DNA of 64,000 bases, from contig CAWGHN010000004.1 of the NCBI GenBank assembly GCA_963822435.1, positions 372,001 through 436,000 on the forward strand, given 5' to 3'. Source of the stretch: JAUYQR01 sp963822435 (lineage in GTDB: Bacteria > Pseudomonadota > Alphaproteobacteria > Rhodobacterales > Rhodobacteraceae). The notes beneath the pieces were generated by a model. It ran no database searches. It was not told where the DNA came from and saw only the letters and a list, made by a program, of their open reading frames with translations. Of this stretch, positions 52,351-61,102 are shown piece after piece (positions within the stretch are counted from its first letter, which is position 1; each line of letters begins with the position of its first letter). Both the position numbers and the translations under genes were made by a program.

Positions 52351-54030
52351 TCATTCCACCGTCAGGGTGGCGGATACCGGGGCGAGCGCCACATTGGCCG
52401 CCCGACCCTCGACCGTCCATTCCAGAAGTGCCGCGACGGTTTCCGGCCGGGTGTGCCCGACCACGGTGACGCGCCCGTCCTGACCGGCCTTGAACGCCGC
52501 CCGGTCCAGAAGGCGGCGGATCGCGGCGCGGTCTTCGCCGGTGCTGTCAAGGTCGCGGAACACGACTGTCGCGGGCAGATCGACGCGGCGCGCCACCTGA
52601 TCTGCCGCGTTCAGCCCCTGATCCCAAGTCAAAAGGCCGCGCCCTTGCGACGCGATCACTGGGACGACCAAGCTGGCAAGCGGGCGGTTGCCCTGAAACT
52701 TGTGGTCGGCTTCGTCCATGACCGCGACGGCTTCGGGCAGGCCCTGCGCCATGCTCTGGAAGGCCACCTCGATATCGGAGGCATTCGAGCCATCGGCAAT
52801 GCCGGTGGCCAGCATCACCACCTCCTGACCGGCGGCGCGGTAGGCTGCGGCGCGCTGGGCCGCGTTCGGCGCCAGCGGGTCGATCGCGAAGCTGACGGCA
52901 AAAGGCAGGCCGGCCAGCGCGGCGCGGTCAAGGTTGGCCTCGCCGGTGTCGATCAGCACGATGGCAAAAAGTGGCTTGGCGTCGGGGTTCTCGAAGGCGC
53001 GGGCATAGCGTTGCAGCGGTGTGAGGTCTGTATCCTGCACCTCGGGCGCGGCGGTTGCCTCCTCGGCCGGCTGGTCGCCGATACGGGGGAGGCGGTTGAT
53101 GATGACGCCTTCGGTCTTGGTGCCAAAACCGGGCGTCGGCTTGAAGGTATCGGACGGTTCAGGGGCCGCGGGCGTGGGCGCGGCTTCAGCCGGAGCGGCC
53201 TCTGGCACGGTGGAGGCGCGGGGCAGGCCTTCGGGCTTGTTGCCGGGCATCTGCGGTGCCTCGGTGCCGGGCAGGGCATTGTCGGGCTCGGGCCGTGGCG
53301 CCGGATCAGGCTCGGCCACCGGTTGTCCGGTCTCTGGCAACACGGTCTCTGGCATCACGGGGGCGGGGTCAGAGACTTCGGGCAGGATCGGTTCGGCCCC
53401 GGTGCCTGCATCCGCCAGCAAGGCCTCTTCGGGCGCAGCGGTGGCTGGTGGCGGCACCGATGCCTCCACCTTGACGGTGCCGGCGTCAGCGGCCGGTTGC
53501 GGCGGTTGGGCCGGACCTTCGGGCAGAAGCGGGGCAGGAACCACGCTGACGGTCGTTGCGGCCAGTTCTGGCGAGGCGGCCTCTGGCACGGTCGGGGCGG
53601 ACGGGACCACGGGGGCGACACTGGTGGCCGCGGGCAGCGGATCGACCGGCTTTGGTGCCGGATCTGTGGGCGGCACGGGGGCATCGGCGGGTTCGAGCGC
53701 GGTCAGCACGTCGTTGGCGAGTTCGGCAACTGTGTCACTGCCTGCGGCTGGTGGATCGGCGCTGATGGCAGGTTCGTCGTTTGGCGCGGGCAGGGCGGGG
53801 GCTTCGGCAACCGCCACTGTCGGTGCCTCGGTCACCGAATCTGTGGCCTCGGGTTCGACGGCAATCGCCTGAGGGGTGGTGTCTGCGGCCTCGGCAGGGA
53901 CCACCGGATTGGCTTCGGACGCATCCATGACCCGGGGGCGATCTGGTGCCACCAGCGAAGCCATAGAAAGCCCCGCTGCGGCCATCACGCCACCCACGCA
54001 CGCACCGTAAACAAACTTGCCCAACGCCAC
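52351..54030 (-). CDS. Divergent polysaccharide deacetylase (YibQ-like) with long Ala/Pro linker
   Basis: About 559 residues. GTG at 54030 has GGAGG upstream; the frame extends further but no better start is seen. A membrane helix (FVYGACVGGVMAAAGLSMAS) is followed by some 300 residues of Ala, Pro, Glu and Val-rich low-complexity sequence. The C-terminal 230 residues (IVLIDTGEANLDRAALAGLP, FAVSFAIDPLAPNA, VVMLATGIADGSNASDIEV, VVFRDLDSTGEDRAAI) form a NodB-like barrel of the divergent type. Probably a periplasmic cell-envelope protein; converges with trpE. Confidence 0.8.
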   Translation of the reverse strand: MALGKFVYGACVGGVMAAAGLSMASLVAPDRPRVMDASEANPVVPAEAADTTPQAIAVEPEATDSVTEAPTVAVAEAPALPAPNDEPAISADPPAAGSDTVAELANDVLTALEPADAPVPPTDPAPKPVDPLPAATSVAPVVPSAPTVPEAASPELAATTVSVVPAPLLPEGPAQPPQPAADAGTVKVEASVPPPATAAPEEALLADAGTGAEPILPEVSDPAPVMPETVLPETGQPVAEPDPAPRPEPDNALPGTEAPQMPGNKPEGLPRASTVPEAAPAEAAPTPAAPEPSDTFKPTPGFGTKTEGVIINRLPRIGDQPAEEATAAPEVQDTDLTPLQRYARAFENPDAKPLFAIVLIDTGEANLDRAALAGLPFAVSFAIDPLAPNAAQRAAAYRAAGQEVVMLATGIADGSNASDIEVAFQSMAQGLPEAVAVMDEADHKFQGNRPLASLVVPVIASQGRGLLTWDQGLNAADQVARRVDLPATVVFRDLDSTGEDRAAIRRLLDRAAFKAGQDGRVTVVGHTRPETVAALLEWTVEGRAANVALAPVSATLTVE

Positions 54031-54251
54031 TGCCGCCTCCGTCTCTGCGTTTTGGGGCGCGGGATGCGGTCGCCATGCCTGATGCGAACGCGCCGACTGC
54101 CTGCCCGTAACGCTTATTACCGACGGGTCTCTTATACCGCGGGACGTGGCGCACATCACCCTTTTTCCGCGCAGCGGCAGCAAGTTGCCGTCACGAAATG
54201 CATTCCTGCATCAGAACCGCACAAGCGGGGCGGGCAATTCGACGGTGAAGG

Positions 54252-54325
54252 TGGAGGCGGGTACCGGAATCGAACCGGTCTTCACGGATTTGCAATCCGC
54301 TGCGTAACCTCTCCGCCAACCCGCC
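54252..54325 (-). tRNA. tRNA-Cys (GCA)
   Basis: 74 bases on the minus strand with CCA encoded. The acceptor GGCGGGT pairs with ACCCGCC. The anticodon stem-loop is GGATT-GCA-AATCC and the T arm CCGGTTCGATTCCGG. Confidence 0.95.
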
Positions 54326-54439
54326 GCGATGAGTGCGGTGGGGATAGCGGATCGTGCCTTCAGCCGCAAGGGGGTGACAATTGTTGATTGACGGTGCCGT
54401 GGAGTTCGCTCTCATTGAGGCGGATCAACGGAGAGCAGC

Positions 54440-55252
54440 ATGCGACTGAAACACCGGTTCTGGGCGGATTACACGGCGCGAGACTTCATGGCGCTGGATC
54501 GGTCACGTCTGATTGCCGTGCTGCCAGTTGGCGCGGTTGAACAGCACGGGCCGCACCTGCCGCTGTCGGTGGACCGCGATATCCTGAACGGGATCGTTGC
54601 TGCAGCGGTGCCGCTGATCCCTGACGACTGTCCGGCCTTGTTCCTGCCAACCTGCCCGGTGGGCAAGTCGAACGAACACTCGGCCTGGCCCGGCACTCTG
54701 ACCCTTTCGGCGGCGACACTTATGGCAATGTGGAGCGAGATCGGCGCGTCGGTCGCGGCGGCGGGGGTGAAGAAGCTTGTGCTTTTGAACTCGCACGGCG
54801 GGCAGATCGCGCCGATGGATATTGTTGCACGGGATTTGCGGGTCAAGCACGGGCTGCTGACGGTCGCGGCGAACTGGTTCGGCATGGGGCTGCCGGTGGG
54901 GATGATTTCGGAGCGCGAAGAGCGTTTCGGGATTCACGCGGGGGAGGTCGAAACCTCGATGATGCTGGCCGTGCAGCCGCATCTGGTCGAGATGGCGCAG
55001 GCCCGTGACTTTCCGGCGCGGCAGGCCGAATTGACCGGGTTGCTGGGGCTTTCGCCAGCAGGAAAGCTGGGCTGGCAGATGCAGGACCTGAACGCGGCGG
55101 GCGCCTGCGGCAACGCGGCCGCAGCGACCGTGCAGAAGGGCGTGGCATTGGTGGACCATGCGGCGCGGCAGCTGGTGGCGTTGCTGCGCGAGGTGCAGAA
55201 CCTGCCGGAGGATTGGCTGGACACGCCTCCAGACCCGGATGCTTTTGCGTGA
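54440..55252 (+). CDS. Creatininase-family amidohydrolase
   Basis: A 270-residue metal-dependent amidohydrolase of the creatininase/MftE/FAPy hydrolase group. Metal ligands are in VLPVGAVEQHGPHLPLSVDRDI (Glu, His, Asp), NSHGGQIAPMD (His), and IHAGEVETSMMLAVQ (Glu). The substrate could be creatinine, a creatinine-like lactam or a formamidopyrimidine; a CodA-type deaminase and importer operon starts 7 kb away. Directly downstream of tRNA-Cys on the opposite strand. Confidence 0.85.
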   Translation: MRLKHRFWADYTARDFMALDRSRLIAVLPVGAVEQHGPHLPLSVDRDILNGIVAAAVPLIPDDCPALFLPTCPVGKSNEHSAWPGTLTLSAATLMAMWSEIGASVAAAGVKKLVLLNSHGGQIAPMDIVARDLRVKHGLLTVAANWFGMGLPVGMISEREERFGIHAGEVETSMMLAVQPHLVEMAQARDFPARQAELTGLLGLSPAGKLGWQMQDLNAAGACGNAAAATVQKGVALVDHAARQLVALLREVQNLPEDWLDTPPDPDAFA

Positions 55253-55271
55253 CCCTTGCGGGGGTGTGGTG

Positions 55272-55313
55272 TGCTATATATTTCCTGATAAACTTGGCTA
55301 TGCTATAGTTTCC
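55272..55313. promoter_or_regulatory. Toxin-antitoxin promoter with direct repeats
   Basis: TGCTATATATTTCC (55272-55285) and TGCTATAGTTTCC (55301-55313) are near-identical direct repeats about 29 bases apart in a strikingly AT-rich stretch, just before the antitoxin gene. TATAGT at 55305 could be a -10 box. Likely antitoxin operator. Confidence 0.55.
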
Positions 55314-55331
55314 ACTGAAAGGTAGGGCGAT

Positions 55332-55715
55332 ATGGCTGCAATCTTGCAGAACGGGCTGCTTGCCCCCGCTCGCGGGGTGGTTCTGGCTAAGGCGATGCTG
55401 GCTGCGGCTGACCGTCTTGGCCTGACAGCGCGCGCATTGGCGCGGATCATCGGGGTGTCGGAGCCGACGATTTCACGGATCAAGCGCGGCGATCTGGGGC
55501 TGGACGAAGGGAGCAAGCCGTTCGAGCTTGCGGCGTTGCTGGTGCGGGTGTTCCGGTCGCTTGATGCCGTGACGGGCGGTGACGAGCGGGTGGCGCGTGC
55601 GTGGATGCAGGCGGAAAACCTTGCGTTGGGCGGCGTGCCTGCGGTGAAGATGGCTTCGGTACAGGGGTTGTGCGATGTCGTCGCTTATCTGGACGCGCGA
55701 CGCGCTCCGCTCTGA
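55332..55715 (+). CDS. Xre-type antitoxin with MbcA/ParS toxin-binding domain
   Basis: A 127-residue antitoxin. The helix-turn-helix reads ADRLGLTARALARIIGVSEP and TISRIKRGDLGL. The C-terminal DUF2384 toxin-binding domain reads RVFRSLDAVTGGDERVARAW, then MQAENLALGGVPAVKMASVQ and a final helix. It overlaps the RES toxin gene by 41 bases. It would neutralise the toxin and repress the operon. Confidence 0.88.
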   Translation: MAAILQNGLLAPARGVVLAKAMLAAADRLGLTARALARIIGVSEPTISRIKRGDLGLDEGSKPFELAALLVRVFRSLDAVTGGDERVARAWMQAENLALGGVPAVKMASVQGLCDVVAYLDARRAPL

Positions 55716-56454
55716 ACTGCGTGGCTGGCGCGGCAAGGCCTGGCGTCTGGTCGAGGCGCAGCACCGGGTGTCGACGCTGAAGCTGGTCGACAGCCTGGCC
55801 GAGCAGGCGATCCTTGAGGATATTCTGGAGACGACGAAGCCACCGGTGCCAGAGGCTTGCCGGGGGCTTGATTACCTTTTGTCCACGCCCTTCCGCTATC
55901 GCCCCTATCCGCACGGATCGCGCTTTCGCCGTGCTGGGTTCACGCCCGGGGTATGGTATGGGGCCGAGCGGGCGGAAACCGCGGTCGCCGAGATGGTGTT
56001 CTACCGCTTTCTCTTTTTCGCTGAAGCGCCGGATGTTCCGTTTCCCGATGGTGCGGCGGACTATACGGGGTTCGCGGTTCCGTTGGCGACCGACGCTGCG
56101 TTGGACCTGACCGCCCCGCCCTTGGACCGCGACGCAGCGGGCTGGACCGATCCGACCGAGTATGGCCCGTGCCAGACCCTTGCAGATACCGCGAGAGAGG
56201 CAGGGTGCCTGCTGCTGCGCGCGCCATCGGTGCGCGATCCCAAGCGCGGGACCACCCTTGCGGTACTGTCCTGCGCGGTCTTTGCGGCGAAGGCCCCGAC
56301 CGACCGGCAGACCTGGCGGATCAAGGTGGGGCCAAGCGGCGCACAGGCGATCCGCGAGCATCCCGCCAGGGGGATCGAGTTCGGGCGCGATGCCTTTGCC
56401 GCCGATCCGCGATTGGCGGGGATGCGCTGGGACCGCCCCCGCGCGGGCAGTTAG
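55675..56454 (+). CDS. RES-domain toxin (NAD-consuming)
   Basis: A 259-residue RES-family toxin. RES toxins kill or arrest cells by consuming NAD+. The conserved fold elements are present: PFRYRPYPHGSRFRRAG with an active-site Arg, GVWYGAERAETAVAEMVFYR with the conserved Tyr and Glu, and a late Ser-bearing strand (LAVLSCAVF). No trace of damage, so it may be active. The pair lies between the creatininase gene and the FAD/ABC operon. Confidence 0.87.
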   Translation: MSSLIWTRDALRSELRGWRGKAWRLVEAQHRVSTLKLVDSLAEQAILEDILETTKPPVPEACRGLDYLLSTPFRYRPYPHGSRFRRAGFTPGVWYGAERAETAVAEMVFYRFLFFAEAPDVPFPDGAADYTGFAVPLATDAALDLTAPPLDRDAAGWTDPTEYGPCQTLADTAREAGCLLLRAPSVRDPKRGTTLAVLSCAVFAAKAPTDRQTWRIKVGPSGAQAIREHPARGIEFGRDAFAADPRLAGMRWDRPRAGS

Positions 56455-57047
56455 CGCAGTAAGCGGTCAAGCTGGCGCGTGACGCGCTGCAAGTGGCGGG
56501 CGCGACTGGTGGGGGTTGAGCTGTCCATCAGATAGTGGGCGGCATAGACCTTGCGGGCGCGCGGGGCGCACAAAAGGCCGACCCCGCGCAGAAGCGTGCG
56601 CTTGCCGGGCGCTCCGACGAAGGTGGTCAGCCACCAGCTGGCGCCGCAGGTGGTAAAGACGCCAAGCCGCCGGATGTGGGTCAGGCCCGGACGGATGGTC
56701 TGATTCTGCCCGGCGGGCATCAGGAAGGCGACCTCGGGCAGCAGCACCCGGTCAAGCCAGCCTTTCAGGGCGGCGGGCAGGCCATACCACCAAGTCGGGT
56801 AGACGAAGATCAAGGTGTCGGCCCATAGCAGCGAGACTACATCAGAGGCGACGGGCGCGCGGTTGGCAGGACTGTCGGTGTAGCCTTCCCATTCCGTGAG
56901 AGAAAGCGAAGGGTAGAAGCCTTGGGCGTAAAGGTCGATCACGCGCGCCTCTGCCCCCTTGGCAGTGAGGCCGGCAAGCACGGTATCGCGCACGGCCGAG
57001 GTGAAGCTGCCCTCCTTTGGGTGACAATAGACCACAAGCGCGCGCAT
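56451..57047 (-). CDS. NAD(P)H dehydrogenase, flavodoxin-2 fold (second of tandem pair)
   Basis: A 198-residue FMN-type reductase. RALVVYCHPKEGSFTSAVRD is the flavin phosphate loop, and FVYPTWWYGLPAALKGWLDR with LLPEVAFLMPAG is the signature of the NQO/YhdA flavodoxin-2 group. Its ATG shares a base with the stop of the first copy (TGATG), so they are coupled. Last gene of the operon that starts with the ABC importer; converges with the RES gene, overlapping it by four bases. Confidence 0.85.
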   Translation of the reverse strand: MRALVVYCHPKEGSFTSAVRDTVLAGLTAKGAEARVIDLYAQGFYPSLSLTEWEGYTDSPANRAPVASDVVSLLWADTLIFVYPTWWYGLPAALKGWLDRVLLPEVAFLMPAGQNQTIRPGLTHIRRLGVFTTCGASWWLTTFVGAPGKRTLLRGVGLLCAPRARKVYAAHYLMDSSTPTSRARHLQRVTRQLDRLLR

Positions 57048-57628
57048 CAGAGCCGGTCCATTTCCGCGCCCACGCGGGCAAGAAAGGCGTTGCGCTGTGC
57101 GGCGGTCGCGCGGTTCATGTCGTAAAGGGCCAGGTAGCGCAGCCGGTCAGGGCGGATGACAAAGCGCAAGACGCGGGTAAACATCTTGCGCGGTGGGTTG
57201 CCGGCCATGAAGGCACGCAGCGGTGTGGCTCCGTAGCTGGTGACGGCGGCGAGCGTGCGGATGTGCGTGAGGTTCGGCGCGACAAGGCCGTTTTCCAGCC
57301 GAAAGCTGACACCAGGCAAGAAGACGCGGTCGAAGTATCCCTTCAGGATCGCCGGAAAGCCGAAGTTCCAGACCGGGAACACGAAGATCAGCGCCTCGGC
57401 CGCGCGCAGGCGGTCGACGTAAGGTTGCACCGGGGCGGTGTTGGTGGCCGTGTCGTGATAGCCGCGCCGTTCGGCGGCTGTCAGAACGGGGTCAAACGCT
57501 TCGGCGTAAAGGTTGCACAGGTCAACCTCCCAGCCGCGCGCGGTCAGCCGGTCGGTCACGGTGCGCAGGATGGCAGTGGACAGGCTCTCCTCGCAGGGAT
57601 GGGCGAAGACTACCAGCGCGCGGGTCAT
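57047..57628 (-). CDS. NAD(P)H dehydrogenase, flavodoxin-2 fold (first of tandem pair)
   Basis: A 193-residue paralogue of the next gene (TRALVVFAHPCEESLSTAIL; FVFPVWNFGFPAILKGYFDR). Start at 57628 overlaps the end of the FAD-linked oxidoreductase gene by four bases; the frame extends further upstream but through that gene. The pair may supply reduced flavin or detoxify quinone products for the pathway. Confidence 0.85.
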   Translation of the reverse strand: MTRALVVFAHPCEESLSTAILRTVTDRLTARGWEVDLCNLYAEAFDPVLTAAERRGYHDTATNTAPVQPYVDRLRAAEALIFVFPVWNFGFPAILKGYFDRVFLPGVSFRLENGLVAPNLTHIRTLAAVTSYGATPLRAFMAGNPPRKMFTRVLRFVIRPDRLRYLALYDMNRATAAQRNAFLARVGAEMDRL

Positions 57629-59016
57629 GCGGGCTTCATGCCCCGGTAGGCGTAGACGGACTTGTAGTCGAAGCCGGGCTCGTCCCATGCGATCATCTTG
57701 CCGGGGTTCAACAGGCCCTTCGGATCGGCCTCGCGCTTGAAGGCAAGCTGGCGGTCGTCGACGGTTTGCCGCCCGCCTTCCTCCAGCGTGTAGCGGTGCG
57801 GGTTGAAGATCATGCATCCCATGTCCTCGTGCGCGCGGATGATCGCATCCAGACGGGCCTCGGTCGTGAACTTGACCAGTGACAGGCCCGCGAACATGGT
57901 GGAGCCGGTTTCCTGCATCACCTCAAGATGTTGGATCACTTCGCCGGGGAAGGCGGCGCGGATCGCCTCGATCCGGTCCAGATGGTCGGGGGCGGCATAG
58001 CGGACTTGCAGGTAGGTGATCGTCGGGTCCACCTTCAGCGCGCGCAGCGTGGTGTGGTTCCAGCCGTATTCAAAGGCGGGGCCGGGGTCGCGTGGCCAGT
58101 CGTGCGCGTCCGAGCGGTAGATCACGCGGGCGCCGGGATGCCGGGCGGCGAAGGTCATGAAGCCGTCCAGCGCGTGCGGCGCGATCATCAGCGCCAAAAG
58201 CGCCTGGCCGGTTTGCAGGTGCGGCGAGACACGCTGGAAGTAGTCCTGCGGCAAGGGCGCCTCGAAGACCGTGATCAGTTTCTTCAGGATTCCATCTTCG
58301 TTGCCAAGATTGGCGGCAAAGCGGGCCGCGTCGGGGAAGGTTTCGGTGGTCACGAAGATATCGACCCAGTCATAGGCCGGGGCGAGGGGCAGTTCCACCT
58401 CGGTGATGATGCCATTGGTGCCGTAGGCGTGGCTGACGCGGTGCAACTCCTCGCCGGTGAATTCAAGGATGCGCGGCTCGGCTTCCATCGTGACGACGCG
58501 CAGGCGGATGATGTTGCCAAGGTCGCGCAGCGCCCCCCAGGTGCAGGAACCGACCCCGCCGGACCCGCCGGCGATGAAGCCGCCAATGGTGGCGGTGGTG
58601 TAGGTTGAGGGGTGCATCCTGAGTTCCTGCCCCGAATGGGCGCGGGTGGCGGCATCGACGTCTTTCACCAGGCAGCCGGGTTCGGCGATGACGCGGCCGG
58701 GATGGACAGCCTTGACTGCATTCAGGTGCCGCATGTGAAGCATGATGCCACCGGCCAGCGGCATCGCCTGACCATAGTTGCCGGTGCCTGCACCGCGTGT
58801 GGTGACGGGAATGTCATGGGCATAGGCCACCTTCAGCACCTCGATCACCTCGGCCTCGGTCCGGGGAGAGACGACGAAATCGGCACTGATATGGTCGAGG
58901 CGGGCTTTCAGGACCGGGGAATACCAGAAGAAATCCCGGCTTTTCGCCTTTACCGAAACCGGGTTGTCATCGATATCCAGATGGCTGAGGGCAGCTTTGG
59001 CGGCGGCAAGGGTCAT
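57625..59016 (-). CDS. FAD-binding (FAD-linked oxidase) oxidoreductase
   Basis: A 463-residue flavoprotein of the GlcD/vanillyl-alcohol oxidase group. The N-terminal FAD domain has VTTRGAGTGNYGQAMPLAGG and ATIGGFIAGGSGGVGSCTWG. The C-terminal domain ends KADPKGLLNPGKM-like (READPKGLLNPGKMIAWDEP). It likely oxidises an alpha-hydroxy acid or a related product of the deaminase step. Overlaps the deaminase gene by four bases (ATGA). Confidence 0.85.
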   Translation of the reverse strand: MTLAAAKAALSHLDIDDNPVSVKAKSRDFFWYSPVLKARLDHISADFVVSPRTEAEVIEVLKVAYAHDIPVTTRGAGTGNYGQAMPLAGGIMLHMRHLNAVKAVHPGRVIAEPGCLVKDVDAATRAHSGQELRMHPSTYTTATIGGFIAGGSGGVGSCTWGALRDLGNIIRLRVVTMEAEPRILEFTGEELHRVSHAYGTNGIITEVELPLAPAYDWVDIFVTTETFPDAARFAANLGNEDGILKKLITVFEAPLPQDYFQRVSPHLQTGQALLALMIAPHALDGFMTFAARHPGARVIYRSDAHDWPRDPGPAFEYGWNHTTLRALKVDPTITYLQVRYAAPDHLDRIEAIRAAFPGEVIQHLEVMQETGSTMFAGLSLVKFTTEARLDAIIRAHEDMGCMIFNPHRYTLEEGGRQTVDDRQLAFKREADPKGLLNPGKMIAWDEPGFDYKSVYAYRGMKPA

Positions 59017-60239
59017 GGGCGCTCCATCAGCGGGTCAAGCTCGGCGTAGTCGGGCAGGGTGCGGTCAATCGGACGGCCGTGGCGGATGACGATACGGTCC
59101 GATTGCGGGCGGGCGAGAAGTTCGTTCCAGTTGCGCGCCCGGAAGATCACGCAGTTGGCCGGGTCAAGCGTGGTGGCGGTGCCGATGGCGGTGGCGGGAT
59201 TGGTGGTGAACGCCTTCACCCAATCGGTGCCGGCGTGATCCAGATGCCCGATCCGGGTCGCTTCGCGCATTACCTCCAGCATGTCCATGTCGCCGTAGGC
59301 GTAGAACGGGTCACGGGTGTTGTCAGAGGCGAAGCTGACGTTGATGCCGCGCGCCTTCATTTCATGCACAAGGGTAATGCCGCGCATCCGGGGGGTGCGA
59401 TGGGGCTGGCGGTCTTGCAGGTACAAATTGCACATCGGCAAGCTGACGACATGAAGGCCGGCCTTTGCAACGAGTTCGAGAGTGGCAAGGGCTTCGCCTT
59501 CGGGCATTGCGGAAAGCGAGCAGCAATGGCCGACAACGACCGGGGCGGAAAAGCCGGTTTCAAGCACCACTTCGGCAATCAGGCGCAGTGTGTTCGAGGC
59601 AGGGTCGAGCGTTTCGTCGACATGGAAATCGGCGCTGAGATTACGGGCTTCGGCCATGCCGAGGAAATCGCGGATGCGCTGGGCGATGTCGGGCAGGGGG
59701 TAGGTGACCATGCCAAGCACGCCTTGGTGCGCGGCGACAATGTCGGCGGTGGTGCGGAAGGCGCCATCGGTCGAAAAATCCTCGGCCCCGATCAGGCAGG
59801 CGGCTTGCAGGGAAATCCGGCCGGCCCATTCCTCGCGTTTGGCGGCGAACACGGGAAAACTGATCGCATCTTGTGGCGCGATGGCGTCGAGGTGAGTGCG
59901 GATCGCGGCCGTGCCGTGGGAATAGGCGGAGCGGAGCGAGAATTCCATCCGGGTGGCGACGTCCTTGCCGCTCCAGCGCGCGGTGCGGTCGGCGCCGACG
60001 GTGGTCAGTGCGCCCATGAAGGTGCCGTCAGGGTTCGGGCTGCGTGGCCAGATGTGACCCTTGTCGAGATGGGTGTGCATGTCGGTAAAGCACGGCAGCA
60101 CCATCGCGCCGGCCATGTCGACCGGTTGGCCTTCGCCTAGGGTCGTGCGTACCAGATCGCCGGGCTGGCCGATAAGGCAGCCGGGAACGGTGACATTGTC
60201 CAGCCGCAAGGGGCCGGGCGGCAGAGTTTTGAAATCCAT
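59013..60239 (-). CDS. Cytosine deaminase/CodA-type amidohydrolase
   Basis: A 408-residue metal-dependent deaminase. Metal and active-site motifs: TDMHTHLDKGHIW, SADFHVDETLDPAS (catalytic Glu), VVGHCCSLSAMPEGEA, and FASDNTRDPFYAYGDMDMLE with the metal Asp. This is the CodA/AtzC branch, acting on cytosine, isoguanine, creatinine or related ring amines; the exact substrate is open. The ATG at 60239 gives the normal start. Sits between importer and oxidoreductase genes in one operon. Confidence 0.85.
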   Translation of the reverse strand: MDFKTLPPGPLRLDNVTVPGCLIGQPGDLVRTTLGEGQPVDMAGAMVLPCFTDMHTHLDKGHIWPRSPNPDGTFMGALTTVGADRTARWSGKDVATRMEFSLRSAYSHGTAAIRTHLDAIAPQDAISFPVFAAKREEWAGRISLQAACLIGAEDFSTDGAFRTTADIVAAHQGVLGMVTYPLPDIAQRIRDFLGMAEARNLSADFHVDETLDPASNTLRLIAEVVLETGFSAPVVVGHCCSLSAMPEGEALATLELVAKAGLHVVSLPMCNLYLQDRQPHRTPRMRGITLVHEMKARGINVSFASDNTRDPFYAYGDMDMLEVMREATRIGHLDHAGTDWVKAFTTNPATAIGTATTLDPANCVIFRARNWNELLARPQSDRIVIRHGRPIDRTLPDYAELDPLMERP

Positions 60240-61102
60240 CAGGTTTCCCGTTTGATCGCGCTTTCGTGCCATTTGCGCAGCAGCATGTGCGACAGGAACG
60301 ACAGCCCGGCAAAGATCACAACCCCGGACACGGCGATAAGGAGAAGCGCCGCGAACATGCGCGGAATGTTCAGCCGATACCCGGCTTCCAGGATGCGGAA
60401 GGCAAGGCCCGACCCGATGCCGCCGGTGCCCGCCACATATTCCGCCACGATCGCACCGATCAGGGACAGTCCACCGGCGATGCGCAGGCCACCGAGGAAA
60501 TAGGGCAGTGCCGAGGGCAGTTGCAGGAACCGAAGCCGCTGCCAGCGCGTCGCACCGTAGATGCGGAACAGATCACGCAGGTTGTGATCGGTGGAATTGA
60601 GGCCGAGCGTGGTGTTGGCAAGGATCGGGAAGAACGCGACGATCCAAGCGCACAGAAGCAGTCCGGCGGTGCGGTTGTCGACGTAGATGAAGATCAGGGG
60701 CGCGATGGAGACGACAGGCGTGACCTGCAGGATCACCGCGTAAGGGTAGAACGACATCTCGGCAAAGCGGCTCTGGTTGAACAGGATCGCAAGGCCGACC
60801 CCGCCGATCACCGCAACAGCCAGTGCCATCAGGGTGATCTGCAGGGTGACAAGCAGCGCTTCGAAGAGGATCGGCCAGTCCTTGATCAGCGTTTCCACAA
60901 CCAGACCGGGGCCGGGCAGGATGTAATGCGGGATGTTGTTCCAGACGACCAGACGGTCCCAGAGGACGACCATGATCACAAAGACCAGCGCGGGCAGCAC
61001 CCATTTTGCCACACTTTCGGTACGGGCAGCGCGGGCGCGGCGGGCCTCTTCGGCGTCAACTTCTGCCTCGGCCCGGGTCAGGGGGGGGGCGGCGAGGGTC
61101 AT
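60239..61102 (-). CDS. ABC transporter permease
   Basis: A 287-residue inner-membrane subunit with about six helices (VLPALVFVIMVVLWDRLVVW, ITLMALAVAVIGGVGLAILF and so on). The EAA-type loop is FRIYGATRWQRLRFLQLPSA, the coupling site for the ATPase. Resembles the SsuC/TauC/ThiX class. Follows the ATPase gene with a four-base overlap and shares a base with the deaminase start. Confidence 0.92.
   Translation of the reverse strand: MTLAAPPLTRAEAEVDAEEARRARAARTESVAKWVLPALVFVIMVVLWDRLVVWNNIPHYILPGPGLVVETLIKDWPILFEALLVTLQITLMALAVAVIGGVGLAILFNQSRFAEMSFYPYAVILQVTPVVSIAPLIFIYVDNRTAGLLLCAWIVAFFPILANTTLGLNSTDHNLRDLFRIYGATRWQRLRFLQLPSALPYFLGGLRIAGGLSLIGAIVAEYVAGTGGIGSGLAFRILEAGYRLNIPRMFAALLLIAVSGVVIFAGLSFLSHMLLRKWHESAIKRET

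Noticed and set aside
54252..56460. Genomic island integrated at tRNA-Cys
   Set aside because: The tRNA 3' end faces the other way, no repeated 3' tRNA fragment is seen and there is no integrase gene.
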